Origin: Heminiphilus faecis
GTDB lineage: Bacteria > Bacteroidota > Bacteroidia > Bacteroidales > Muribaculaceae
NCBI RefSeq assembly: GCF_008728965.1
Contig: NZ_VSMC01000013.1
Span: 21,450 to 85,449, forward strand
DNA: 64,000 nt
Direction of reading: 5' to 3'
Both the position numbers and the translations under genes were made by a program. This document shows positions 16,287-24,475 of the stretch, one piece after another; the stretch's first letter is position 1; every line of letters starts with the position of its first letter. The notes beneath the pieces are model-generated. The model searched no databases and was not told where the DNA came from. It saw nothing but the letters and a program-made list of their open reading frames with translations.

Positions 16287-18575
16287 TTACTTAAGTTTGG
16301 CTATGCGTTTTGGGTCGCCCACTATCCACAATATATCATCGGGACGAAATACGGTACTGCCAGTAGGATGATCATAAGTACCGTCGGGATGCTGTATGGC
16401 CACGAGGAGCGCGCTATACTTGTCGCGTATCTGCGCAGAGGCCGAAGTCTGCCCGATAAGTGGCGACGTTTCAGACAGCTGTATATTCGTAAACTTCATG
16501 TCATTGACCGAACTGTCTATTACCGAGTCTGGATTAGCTTCAAGAATAGGCAGCAGTTTTTCAATCTGCTCGTCGGTGCCTATGACACCCACCACGTCGC
16601 CGGGAAACAGGCGCATGTTTCCGTTAGGCACCGCGATTGTGGTACCGGCACGCTGTATACTGGCCACATTCACCCCATAACGGCGGCGCAGGTCGGAATC
16701 GACAAGACGCTCACCTACATAAGGATAATTGTACCCTACCTCAATATAGGCCATGTGCATGTCGCTCACAAGATTGTTGTTCTTACCGCTTCGCCGGAGC
16801 TCACGCTCGTTCAGATTGTTAAAAAACCTCGACTCGATGACCCTCATCTGTTTTTTAAGTCTTCCCGACCAAGCTCCTATAAGTATGAAGAATATCACAA
16901 AACCCACTATCCAGCCCACTCTCGCCGAGTGTATGACACTGAGAGTATATATGATGAAACCAAGCGACAACACAGCCCTGAACACACCCATCACTATAAG
17001 CGGCACGTCAAAATGCGCATTGGCGGCGATAAGACGCTCACGCTCGGTCCTGCGAGAGGCCGGCATGGCAAGCGCCAGCAAGAAAGGCGACATCATCACC
17101 AAAGCAGTGGCGCTGCATATGAAACGTCCCCATGAGGGAGTCACCTCAAGCATCCACGGAAGAAGATACTTGACACATACGAGTATTATGGCGATTATGA
17201 CACTTGAATAAAGCAGAATACGCCACATATAACGCTTCAGCACCGACATCCACAAAGCCTTTGTCTCACTCTCGGAGGAAGCCTTGTCGCTGTACCGGTC
17301 GATAAGGAAATGCCACCGCTCGGGCAGCACCCGCTCCACAATCTTGTAAAACGGACCGGCCATGCGTATGAAGTAAGGCGTGGTAAAAGTCGTAATGACC
17401 GACACGGCAACCACTATCGGATATATGACAGGGTCAAGCACACCCAACGACATACCGAGCGAAGCGATGATAAACGCGAACTCTCCTATCTGAGTCAGCG
17501 AAAATCCCGACTCGATAGCTATTTTCAGCGACTGTCCGGTTATAAGCATACCGAAAGTGCCGAACACAATCATGCCCACGACGACAACAGCAGAGAGTAT
17601 GAGTATAGGCGAACTGTACTCTACGATGATATGCGGGTTCACCATCATGCCCACGGAGATAAAAAACACCGCTCCGAACAGGTCTTTGACCGGCGTTATC
17701 ACCTGTTCTATACGCTCGGCGTAGCTTATGCCGGCTATTATCGACCCCATGACAAATGCACCGAGTGCGAGCGAGAAACCGCAGTATACAGAAAACACAG
17801 CCATGCCGAAACACAAACCCACGGAAATAATAAGCAGTGTCTCGTTATTAAGATACCTGCGTATGGCATTAAGAAGCGACGGAAGCACATAAACACCGAC
17901 AAGAAACCATATGACAAGGAAAAACACGAGCTTGCTTATGCTGAAAAGCATCTCGGTACCCTCGACGCTCTTGTTGATAGCTATAGATGACAGTATGACC
18001 ATCATCAATACCGCAAAAAGGTCCTCCACGATAAGCACGGCAAACACAAGCGAAGCGAACTTCTTCTGCCGCAGATTGAGATCGGTAAACGCCTTGATGA
18101 TTATAGTGGTGGATGACATAGACAGCATGCCGCCGAGAAACAGGCTGTTCATGTGCGAGAAGTGAAGCACATGTCCTATGGCAAATCCTGAAGCCATCAT
18201 GCCGGTGACTATGACAAGCGCAGTGACTACTGCCGACCCGCCCACATTAAGCAGTTTCTTGAAACTGAACTCCAACCCGAGCGAAAAGAGCAGCACCACG
18301 ATACCAAGTTGCGCCCAAAACTCAATATTGCTCTCGGTAGTCACCGAAGGGAGGTACTCGAAGTGTGGACTTGCCAGAAATCCGGCCACGATATATCCCA
18401 GTACCACAGGCTGCTTCATCCACTTGAACAGCACGGTGACCACAGCACCGAGTATTAGTATAAACGCAAGATCCGACACGAGATTCTCCACCTGTATGTC
18501 GGAAATAACCTCGGCAGTATCCGATGCAGCTCCTTCGGCGGCGGGAATCAATGCCGATATAATAGATAGTATCAT
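16287..18575 (-). CDS. Kef-type cation:proton antiporter with RCK_C domains
   Basis: A 762-residue CPA2 antiporter. Residues about 30-420 carry the multi-helix exchanger (VLGYIVAGFLASPHFEYLP, LFSLGLEFSFKKLLN, VFAVLIVEDLFAVLMM with the helix Asp of CPA2 proteins, FGAVFFISVGMMVNP, TQIGEFAFIIASLG). Residues about 430-590 hold further helices. The C-terminus has two TrkA_C/RCK_C-like modules (GVNVASIQRAGTTIAVPNG with LFPGDVVGVIGTDEQ, then YSALLVAIQHPDG with FRPDDILWIVGDPKR). No central NAD-binding RCK_N is seen. It likely exchanges K+ or Na+ for protons in the inner membrane. The MgtC gene lies 17 bp upstream. Confidence 0.9.
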   Translation of the reverse strand: MILSIISALIPAAEGAASDTAEVISDIQVENLVSDLAFILILGAVVTVLFKWMKQPVVLGYIVAGFLASPHFEYLPSVTTESNIEFWAQLGIVVLLFSLGLEFSFKKLLNVGGSAVVTALVIVTGMMASGFAIGHVLHFSHMNSLFLGGMLSMSSTTIIIKAFTDLNLRQKKFASLVFAVLIVEDLFAVLMMVILSSIAINKSVEGTEMLFSISKLVFFLVIWFLVGVYVLPSLLNAIRRYLNNETLLIISVGLCFGMAVFSVYCGFSLALGAFVMGSIIAGISYAERIEQVITPVKDLFGAVFFISVGMMVNPHIIVEYSSPILILSAVVVVGMIVFGTFGMLITGQSLKIAIESGFSLTQIGEFAFIIASLGMSLGVLDPVIYPIVVAVSVITTFTTPYFIRMAGPFYKIVERVLPERWHFLIDRYSDKASSESETKALWMSVLKRYMWRILLYSSVIIAIILVCVKYLLPWMLEVTPSWGRFICSATALVMMSPFLLALAMPASRRTERERLIAANAHFDVPLIVMGVFRAVLSLGFIIYTLSVIHSARVGWIVGFVIFFILIGAWSGRLKKQMRVIESRFFNNLNERELRRSGKNNNLVSDMHMAYIEVGYNYPYVGERLVDSDLRRRYGVNVASIQRAGTTIAVPNGNMRLFPGDVVGVIGTDEQIEKLLPILEANPDSVIDSSVNDMKFTNIQLSETSPLIGQTSASAQIRDKYSALLVAIQHPDGTYDHPTGSTVFRPDDILWIVGDPKRIAKLK

Positions 18576-18591
18576 CGTATGAAATCTCTTT

Positions 18592-19317
18592 TTATATGCT
18601 TACTTGATTGGCCATCGATATGGCGTCTGTAGGCTTGACCTGACGCAACTCGGAAAAAAGCTTAAGATAATTGGTGCTCTCGCGTATCAACACCACAAGA
18701 TTGAGCCGTGTGACCGGCCCCGTATAGTCATACTCCACGTAAACATTGGTCAGATGCACTCCATGCCGCATGAGCACCTCCCGGTAGCCCTCTATATCCT
18801 CGGCTATGACCGACAGCTTGATCCTTATTATACGCGATTCGACCCCGACGTTTATACGATGCTCCCAGCGCTCGATAACGACAAGAATGAGCAATATGAG
18901 TCCGGTGGCTATGATAGACAGCAGATACAGGCCTACACCTACAGCCATGCCTATGGCTGCTATCATCCATATGCCGGCGGCAGTCGTAAGACCGCGCACC
19001 GAACCTTTCATCTGTATTATGGCTCCGGCACCGAGAAAACCGATACCTGTCACAACCTGCGCGGCTATACGCCCCGGGTCGCCGTTTTTAAGTCCCATGT
19101 ATTCCTGCGGGACATATATCGACAGAAGCATGGCGAGAGTGGCGCCCATTGATATAAGAGCGAAAGTGCGCACACCGGCTATCTGTCCCTTGCGCTTGCG
19201 CTCAAAACCCACACAACACCCCAAGATAAGACTGAGACACAGCTTGAAAATCGACGAAACCGTGTTGACTTCGATGGAGTTTATGTCCTCGATAACAGTT
19301 GTCCAGAGCCCGGCCAT
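18592..19317 (-). CDS. MgtC/SapB family membrane protein
   Basis: A 241-residue protein. The N-terminal half is the MgtC membrane domain (LCLSLILGCCVGFERKRKGQIAGVRTFALIS, VTGIGFLGAGAIIQMKGSVRGLTTAAGIWMIAAIG), with the conserved ERxxxG and GAGAI motifs. The C-terminal 90 residues form an ACT-like cytoplasmic domain (GVHLTNVYVEYDY, RLNLVVLIRES). MgtC-type proteins are linked to survival at low magnesium and to ATP synthase control in enteric bacteria; the role in Bacteroidales is unknown. It is probably cotranscribed with the antiporter. Confidence 0.9.
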   Translation of the reverse strand: MAGLWTTVIEDINSIEVNTVSSIFKLCLSLILGCCVGFERKRKGQIAGVRTFALISMGATLAMLLSIYVPQEYMGLKNGDPGRIAAQVVTGIGFLGAGAIIQMKGSVRGLTTAAGIWMIAAIGMAVGVGLYLLSIIATGLILLILVVIERWEHRINVGVESRIIRIKLSVIAEDIEGYREVLMRHGVHLTNVYVEYDYTGPVTRLNLVVLIRESTNYLKLFSELRQVKPTDAISMANQVSI

Positions 19318-19326
19318 AAAATGCTG

Positions 19327-20247
19327 TTATTTACGCAGTGTGAAACGACGCGAAGCCAGACGGAAATCATCGGCAAACAGCTCGACAAGATAGTCACCCG
19401 GAGTAAGAGTCGTGTTTACATCCCAATATATATGTATGCCGGGTATCTCCTCGCCGGAATACTCGATAGTCTTACGGGCCGTGCATTGCAGCGAGCCTCC
19501 TTCAAACGAAAACGAACCGCCGGCTCCGAGAAGCGAACCTTCAGGACTGATTATGCGGAGGTATATCACTTTTTCACCCACAGGAGTGGAGTTGTTCTGC
19601 GGTATGGTAAACGACACATCAAGCTGGCGTGCCTTTGTCACGTTTTTCTCTACCTTTCCGTTTTTCTTCAAGGCCACAAGGCTTACTCCCGTGACGTTGA
19701 GCTTCTCGGCAAGCGTCATGCGCTCCGACAGTACCTCGTTGCGCTTGGTCTCATTGGCCACACGGGTCGTCAGTTGCTGATTGCGCTGCTTAATCTCGGC
19801 ATTTTCGGCTCTAAGTCCGGCATTTTCCTTGCCGAGCGAGTCTATCTGCGACACATAGTGACGCAGGATATTTTTCAGGGTTCCTATCTCGTCCTGAAGC
19901 TGCTTTATACGCTGCGCGCTCTTCTGCTTCTCGGAATTAAGCTCCTGAAGGAGTTTTTCGACCTTGCTCTTCGCTGCGGCATACTTGGTTACGAGCGAGT
20001 CGTTGACAAGGAGTTGCGACTGGTTTTCATACTGCGCATACTCCGTATTAAGTGCCTGATACTCATTGGCGAGCTGAAGCTGCTCGTTGGTGAGCTGCAA
20101 CTGCTCGTTGGCAAGCGTGGCCTCTTCGACTTTCTTGTTCATAGTAGTCGCTGTAAATACAAACGCGAGTATCGCTATAAGCAGCAACGCACCTAAAACT
20201 ATGACTCCGATAAAAAGTTTTTTTGAATTCTTTGTATTATCTTCCAT
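19327..20247 (-). CDS. Membrane-anchored coiled-coil protein with C-terminal beta domain
   Basis: A 306-residue protein of unknown function. A single membrane helix at about 11-33 (LFIGVIVLGALLLIAILAFVF) is followed by a long coiled coil, about 36-180, rich in E, Q, L and K with short repeats such as NEQLQLTNEQLQLANE. The C-terminal 120 residues are strand-rich (SFTIPQNNSTPVGEKVIYLRI, TLTPGDYLVELFADDFRL), like a small beta-sandwich. The layout suggests a periplasmic spacer carrying a binding domain away from the inner membrane. It sits 9 bp upstream of the MgtC gene, in the same orientation. Confidence 0.7.
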   Translation of the reverse strand: MEDNTKNSKKLFIGVIVLGALLLIAILAFVFTATTMNKKVEEATLANEQLQLTNEQLQLANEYQALNTEYAQYENQSQLLVNDSLVTKYAAAKSKVEKLLQELNSEKQKSAQRIKQLQDEIGTLKNILRHYVSQIDSLGKENAGLRAENAEIKQRNQQLTTRVANETKRNEVLSERMTLAEKLNVTGVSLVALKKNGKVEKNVTKARQLDVSFTIPQNNSTPVGEKVIYLRIISPEGSLLGAGGSFSFEGGSLQCTARKTIEYSGEEIPGIHIYWDVNTTLTPGDYLVELFADDFRLASRRFTLRK

Positions 20248-20267
20248 ATCATACGCAATTTAAGCCA

Positions 20268-20275
20268 CAAATTTA
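20268..20275 (-). promoter_or_regulatory. Putative -7 box for the coiled-coil/MgtC/antiporter genes
   Basis: Minus-strand TAAATTTG matches TAnnTTTG and lies 21 bp upstream of the ATG of the coiled-coil gene. A -33 TTTG at the right distance is not evident. Confidence 0.45.
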
Positions 20276-20326
20276 CAAAATTTCTACAAATTATCAGACA
20301 TGCAGCTTAATATACCTCATTTATCA

Positions 20327-20980
20327 TCAGTACTCCATGCGCTGGAAGCGTCGGCTCCTGCGCCCCATCATCAGCATCGACGACATCATGTAGCGCTCAA
20401 ACTCGAGACGGTAGTCTTCGAGGCAGTCGACGGCAACGCGCCTGTTATTGAGCAGGTACGTGTCGTAAGTGGGGATGTGGCCGGTGATGAAGTCTACACC
20501 CACATGGTGGTAATCGGCCAGACCCTGAAGGAAAGAGGTGTCGCGGAGCATGAGCGGACGCCAAGCCTCAATCATGTCCCAGTCGTTGCACACCTCCTGA
20601 CCCGGATAGCTGAGCGAGTGACTGCGGCGGTAACCCGGCAAGGCCTTGTAGTAGTCGGCGGTGACGGGGGACGAGGGTGCAGGAGCAGCGGGGGCGGTGG
20701 ATTCAGTGGGTTTTATAGGACTAATTGGTCTAATTGGACTAATAGGTCTAATAGAGGTCGAGAGGGCTTTCTGACGGCGGCGTTCGCGGGCCCGGGCGTT
20801 GACACGCTTGCGGCGGTCGATGACGGCCTTGGCGAAGAGAAAGCCCATCATAGAGGCGGGGTCGAGGTCGACGGGCATGGTGTCGGTATTCTGATAGTGG
20901 CGGATGGCCTCGGTGAGACGGGCCTGACTGCGGGCGTCGAGGTGTGAGATGGCCTCGCTCCATTCTTGGTCAAATTTCAT
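20327..20980 (-). CDS. Hypothetical protein with internal three-residue repeats
   Basis: A 217-residue protein. The N-terminal part (about 1-70) is helical (FDQEWSEAISHLDARSQARL, MMGFLFAKAVIDRRKRVNARARERRRQK) and resembles N-terminal regions of small proteins associated with Bacteroidales phage or mobile regions, sometimes labelled DUF6291; I am not sure of that label. Residues about 77-90 read IRPISPIRPISPIKP, encoded by a 9-bp DNA repeat. A Pro/Ala-rich linker follows, then about 100 residues with no recognised motif. It stands alone between the coiled-coil gene and tsf with its own -7 box. Confidence 0.65.
   Translation of the reverse strand: MKFDQEWSEAISHLDARSQARLTEAIRHYQNTDTMPVDLDPASMMGFLFAKAVIDRRKRVNARARERRRQKALSTSIRPISPIRPISPIKPTESTAPAAPAPSSPVTADYYKALPGYRRSHSLSYPGQEVCNDWDMIEAWRPLMLRDTSFLQGLADYHHVGVDFITGHIPTYDTYLLNNRRVAVDCLEDYRLEFERYMMSSMLMMGRRSRRFQRMEY
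20715..20750. repeat. Four tandem 9-bp repeats inside a gene
   Basis: Units ATAGGACTA, ATTGGTCTA, ATTGGACTA and ATAGGTCTA (consensus ATWGGWCTA) run end to end and code for a P-I-S/R tripeptide repeat on the minus strand. The same unit recurs in the intergenic region at 21090-21120. Confidence 0.85.
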
Positions 20981-21014
20981 AGCACGGCGGGATTTATGGG
21001 TGTGTTTTCAACCA

Positions 21015-21022
21015 CAAAGATA
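21015..21022 (-). promoter_or_regulatory. Putative -7 box of the 217-residue hypothetical gene
   Basis: Minus-strand TATCTTTG fits TAnnTTTG, 34 bp upstream of the ATG. No clear -33 TTTG is found at 18-21 bp. Confidence 0.45.
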
Positions 21023-21089
21023 ATACACGCGAGGACCCTATTTATGCACAATCGGGCGTAAAGGGCAGTTTTAACACTTACAGGGGGGC

Positions 21090-21120
21090 AATTAGACTAA
21101 TTGGTCTAATTAGGCTAATA
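21090..21120. repeat. Intergenic 9-bp tandem repeats
   Basis: Units ATTAGACTA, ATTGGTCTA and ATTAGGCTA follow each other directly, then ATA. They match the repeats in the neighbouring coding sequence 340 bp away. Confidence 0.8.
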
Positions 21121-21160
21121 AGCGTGGTTGTGGGGCTGCGGTGTGCATCCATAAAAGAGT

Positions 21161-21194
21161 GAGGGTCACAACGGAAATTACCATTGTGACCCTC
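21161..21194 (-). terminator. Terminator after tsf
   Basis: Perfect 11-bp inverted repeat GAGGGTCACAA (21161-21171) and TTGTGACCCTC (21184-21194), 29 bp after the tsf stop. On the minus strand the stem is followed by ACTCTTTTAT. It should end the rplM-rpsI-rpsB-tsf transcript. Confidence 0.8.
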
Positions 21195-21222
21195 TATAAA
21201 AAATGTTATGACTATCTTGTGA

Positions 21223-22215
21223 TTAGTCTTGGTTGAGATTGACACGCTTGAAGTCAACAGCGACAAGACCTTTCTGCACGCTGTCAAGATACTGTCCTAC
21301 AGTCACTTTCTCATCCTGAACGAACTCCTGCTCCATAAGGCAAGATTCCTTGAAGAACTTGTTGAGACGTCCCTGTGCGATGTTCTGTATCATCTGCTCG
21401 GGAAGGTTTGCAGCCTTAGCTTCTGCAGTTTCCTTAGCTATGACGCGAGCCTTGGCAGCCTCATCTTCGGAAAGCCAACCCTTGGCGATATTGGACTCGA
21501 TGTGAGCTTCGCTGTCAACGAGGTTGGGGTTTATGCCGGCTTTCTTGAGAGCCGCTTCAACAGCTTTCTTAACCTGCTCTTCCTTGGTCTTCTCGACAGC
21601 TACGCTGTACTCTGCATCCTTAACGGCCTGCGGTACGCTTTCACGGTTGAGAGCCACGGGGTTCATAGAAGCTACCTGCATGGCAACCTCACGACCCACT
21701 TTCTCATCAAGGCCTTCAACGTTGAAACCTACGATAGTAGCGAGTTTCTTATTGAAGTGGTTGTAAGCGGCGGTATTGGGAGCCACGACAACTTCGTAAG
21801 CGCTGATTTCGGTCTTTTCACCGGTCTTGCCACCCTCTTCGATTACAAGAGCCTCAACTGTCTGGCCATCAATAACGAGAGCCTTTAGCTCATCAAGAGT
21901 CTTGACTTCAGCAGCTACCGCAGCATCAAGAAGTTTTTCGGTAAGACCGACGAAACCTGCGTTCTGAGCCACGAAGTCAGTCTCACAGTTAAGAGCCACG
22001 ATAGCGGCAAACTTGCCGGTGCTCTTGGCGAGCACACAGCCTTCAGCAGCTTTACGGTCTTCACGCTTTGCTGCCACGGCCTGTCCTTTCTTGCGGAGTA
22101 TCTCGACTGCGGCCTGAATGTCACCGTCGGTCTCGGCAAGAGCTTTTTTGCAGTCCATCAAACCGGCGCTTGTGAGAGCGCGAAGCTTGGTGATATCTGC
22201 CATTGTTACTGCCAT
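21223..22215 (-). CDS. tsf: Elongation factor Ts
   Basis: A 330-residue protein. The N-terminus MADITKLRALTSAGLMDCKKALAETDGDI is the UBA-like EF-Tu-binding domain, followed by AEGCVLAKSTGKFAAIVALNCETDFVA, the conserved core of EF-Ts with the TDFVA motif. It is the guanine nucleotide exchange factor for EF-Tu. The start MAVTMADI is kept because Bacteroidetes EF-Ts commonly begin so; the ATG 12 bases downstream is the alternative. It is last in the ribosomal operon, 43 bp after rpsB. Confidence 0.98.
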   Translation of the reverse strand: MAVTMADITKLRALTSAGLMDCKKALAETDGDIQAAVEILRKKGQAVAAKREDRKAAEGCVLAKSTGKFAAIVALNCETDFVAQNAGFVGLTEKLLDAAVAAEVKTLDELKALVIDGQTVEALVIEEGGKTGEKTEISAYEVVVAPNTAAYNHFNKKLATIVGFNVEGLDEKVGREVAMQVASMNPVALNRESVPQAVKDAEYSVAVEKTKEEQVKKAVEAALKKAGINPNLVDSEAHIESNIAKGWLSEDEAAKARVIAKETAEAKAANLPEQMIQNIAQGRLNKFFKESCLMEQEFVQDEKVTVGQYLDSVQKGLVAVDFKRVNLNQD

Positions 22216-22258
22216 ATAGTAATAGTTTTATTGCTTGTTAATAAAATGTTTTCAAGGC

Positions 22259-23092
22259 TTAAGCCTCAGCTGCGGGAGCCTCCTCAGCTGCGGGAGCTTC
22301 AGCAGGCGCAGCTTCTTCGTTACGGCGGTTTACGCGGCGACGGCCACCCTTGGCGGGAGCGCCTTCCTCATCGCCTTCGGCGGCGGGAGCGTCAACCTTT
22401 TCAGCCTTACGTTCTTCAAGACCTTCGGCCATAGCCTTAACCACGGTGTCGAGGATGATCTCGATAGACTTCGATGCGTCGTCGTTGGCGGGGATCACGA
22501 AATCGATGTTGGTGGGGTCAGAATTGGTATCCACCATTGCGAATACGGGTATGCCAAGACGGTTGGCTTCAGCAACTGCGATGCGCTCTTTAAGAACGTC
22601 AACGACAAAAAGAGCCGAGGGAAGACGGTTAAGGTCGGCGATAGAGCCGAGAGTCTTCTCAAGTTTGGCACGTTGACGCGAAATCTGGAGCTTCTCGCGC
22701 TTCGAAAGATTATCGAAAGTACCGTCCTTAGTCATCTTGTCGATCGACGCCATCTTCTTCACGGCCTTGCGGATAGTGGGGAAGTTGGTAAGCATACCAC
22801 CGGGCCAGCGCTCGATAACGTAGGGCATGTTGATGGATGAAGCCTTGTCGGCTACAACTTGTTTGGCCTGTTTTTTAGTGGCAACGAAGAGTACCTTCTT
22901 GCCGGATTTTGCTATGCTCTTGAGAGCAGCAGCGGCCTCGTCGACCTTAGCGGCGGTCTTGTAGAGGTCTATGATGTGGATACCGTTGCGCTCCATAAAT
23001 ATATAGGGCGCCATAGCAGGATTCCATTTTCTCTTGAGGTGACCGAAATGGCAACCTGCTTCCAAAAGTTGGTCAAATGTAGGTGTTGACAT
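22259..23092 (-). CDS. rpsB: 30S ribosomal protein S2
   Basis: A 277-residue S2 with FDQLLEAGCHFGHLKRKWNPAMAPYIF at the start, MPYVIERWPGGMLTNFPTIRKAVKK and PVFAMVDTNSDPTNIDFVIPANDDASKSIEII as family hallmarks. Residues 230-277 form an Ala/Glu-rich tail (RRRVNRRNEEAAPAEAPAAEEAPAAEA) longer than the S2 core, as is usual in Bacteroidales. It lies 132 bp downstream of rpsI and 43 bp upstream of tsf. Confidence 0.98.
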   Translation of the reverse strand: MSTPTFDQLLEAGCHFGHLKRKWNPAMAPYIFMERNGIHIIDLYKTAAKVDEAAAALKSIAKSGKKVLFVATKKQAKQVVADKASSINMPYVIERWPGGMLTNFPTIRKAVKKMASIDKMTKDGTFDNLSKREKLQISRQRAKLEKTLGSIADLNRLPSALFVVDVLKERIAVAEANRLGIPVFAMVDTNSDPTNIDFVIPANDDASKSIEIILDTVVKAMAEGLEERKAEKVDAPAAEGDEEGAPAKGGRRRVNRRNEEAAPAEAPAAEEAPAAEA

Positions 23093-23224
23093 TGTCTGTT
23101 TAAAAAGTTGTTTACGTTCTTCTGATAATTACAATCTCGAGGTAGGGAACGTGTCCATCTTCGGGATTTAGATACTAAACACAATATATCGACGACTGCC
23201 GCACAAACTGCAGCAACCGCAATA

Positions 23225-23611
23225 TTAACGCTTGGAGAACTGGAAGCGCTTGCGGGCTTTGGGCTGACCGGGCTTTTTACGCTCTACGGCACGCGGGTCG
23301 CGGGTCATGAAGCCTTCCACGCGGAGAGCGTGCTTGTCCTCGGGGTTGATTTTAACCAAAGCGCGGGCGATAGCCAGACGCAAAGCCTCGGCCTGACCTT
23401 TGTAACCGCCACCGTCGAGATTGACATTGATGTCATACTTGCCGGCTGCGTCAAGGGTGTTGAGAGGCTGCTTAACAATGTACTGAAGTATGGAAGAGGG
23501 GAAATATACTTCCAAGGGGCGCTTGTTGATAGTGATCACGCCGGTGCCTTCACCTACGATTACGCGAGCGATGGCGGCCTTACGACGGCCTACTGCATTT
23601 ACCTTTTCCAT
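23225..23611 (-). CDS. rpsI: 30S ribosomal protein S9
   Basis: A 128-residue S9 with AVGRRKAAIARVIVGEGTG, GGGYKGQAEALRLAIARALV and the basic tail RDPRAVERKKPGQPKARKRFQFSKR reaching the ribosomal P-site. It starts 5 bp after the rplM stop, the usual rplM-rpsI order. Confidence 0.98.
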   Translation of the reverse strand: MEKVNAVGRRKAAIARVIVGEGTGVITINKRPLEVYFPSSILQYIVKQPLNTLDAAGKYDINVNLDGGGYKGQAEALRLAIARALVKINPEDKHALRVEGFMTRDPRAVERKKPGQPKARKRFQFSKR

Positions 23612-23616
23612 AATTC

Positions 23617-24096
23617 TTATTTAATAGTGTTGATGTCGATTACTTTGGGGTTCTGAGCGGCATGAGGATGCTCGGGACCGTTGTATACATGCACGTTCTC
23701 GATTATGCTACGACCGAGACGGTTCTTGGGAAGCATGCCCTTGAGCACTTTAGTGTAAAGAGGGTTGTAACCTGCTTTTACGTGCTTGTTGAACGACTTC
23801 TTCAAAAGAAGTTCGGGAGTCGATACGCGCTGTCCGCCGGGATAACCGGTATAGCGGAGATATTCGCGGTCGGTCCACTTGTTGCCGGTAAGGCGCACCT
23901 TGTCGGCATTGATGATAATCACATGATCGCCACACTCAACAAAGGGAGAGTAAGTGGGCTTGTTTTTGCCTCTCAGGATGTAGGCAACAACTGAACAGAG
24001 ACGGCCGAGCACTTGGTCGGTAGCATCGATGACTACCCACTCACGGTCGCAGCTCTGCTCGTTGGGAGTAAGAGTTTTGTAGCTTAAAGTATCCAC
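23617..24096 (-). CDS. rplM: 50S ribosomal protein L13
   Basis: A 159-residue L13 with REWVVIDATDQVLGRLCSVVAYILRGKNK, DHVIIINADKVRLTGNKWTDREYLRYTGYPGG and KGMLPKNRLGRSII. The start codon is GTG (24094-24096), giving the MDTLSYKT N-terminus seen in other Bacteroidetes L13 proteins; no ATG lies at that place. It is the first gene of the operon and has a near-perfect promoter about 110 bp upstream. Confidence 0.97.
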   Translation of the reverse strand: MDTLSYKTLTPNEQSCDREWVVIDATDQVLGRLCSVVAYILRGKNKPTYSPFVECGDHVIIINADKVRLTGNKWTDREYLRYTGYPGGQRVSTPELLLKKSFNKHVKAGYNPLYTKVLKGMLPKNRLGRSIIENVHVYNGPEHPHAAQNPKVIDINTIK

Positions 24097-24200
24097 GTTA
24101 AATGTTTAATTAATAGTTTACTAAGCGATTGACACCACAGCTTTCATTCGGCCAAAAATGTCGGCGGAGCATCAATCAGATCATTAATTTGGACATAATC
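24097..24200 (-). ncRNA. Leader of the rplM operon, possible ribosomal-protein autoregulatory element
   Basis: About 100 nt of transcribed leader between the inferred start near 24200 and the GTG of rplM. It contains GC-rich segments (GCTCCGCCGACATTTTTGGC and AAAGCTGTGGTGTC on the minus strand) that could fold. L13 leaders that bind L13 have been described in several phyla including Bacteroidia; I cannot check that this one fits a known covariance model. Confidence 0.35.
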
Positions 24201-24206
24201 GGTGCG

Positions 24207-24238
24207 CAAAGGTACGACTTTTTTCCCTGTCAGCCAAA
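24207..24238 (-). promoter_or_regulatory. Promoter of the rplM operon
   Basis: On the minus strand TTTG (24235-24238), a 20-bp spacer, then TACCTTTG (24207-24214), a full match to the Bacteroidetes primary sigma consensus. Transcription should start near 24200. The remaining intergenic stretch to 24381 is AT-rich with no gene. Confidence 0.85.
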
Positions 24239-24381
24239 TAATTTTAATTTTTCACTGTGTTTTCCGTTTTCAGCATCACCATCGCTGAATTATTTCACTA
24301 ATAACTGAATCATACTAAACGTGCGATTGCATATGCCCGAATTTATATCGCACTATTACATGGCGGCGTCTTATTTTTTAC

Positions 24382-24389
24382 TAAATTTG
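24382..24389 (+). promoter_or_regulatory. Putative -7 box of the CE2-like esterase gene
   Basis: TAAATTTG matches TAnnTTTG, 86 bp upstream of the ATG at 24476. The -33 region is only T-rich. Confidence 0.5.
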
Positions 24390-24475
24390 CAATCGACATC
24401 TTAACACCCGCTCTGACAATGTATAAAACCACATTCAAAGTCACCTACACCAATCATATATAAAACATCAAGACC

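Noticed and set aside
20715..21120. CRISPR array
   Set aside because: The units are 9 bp, contiguous and without spacers, and partly coding.
24097..24475. tRNA or other RNA gene in the largest gaps
   Set aside because: No cloverleaf-like arms or TTCGA-type loop were seen there or in the other intergenic regions.
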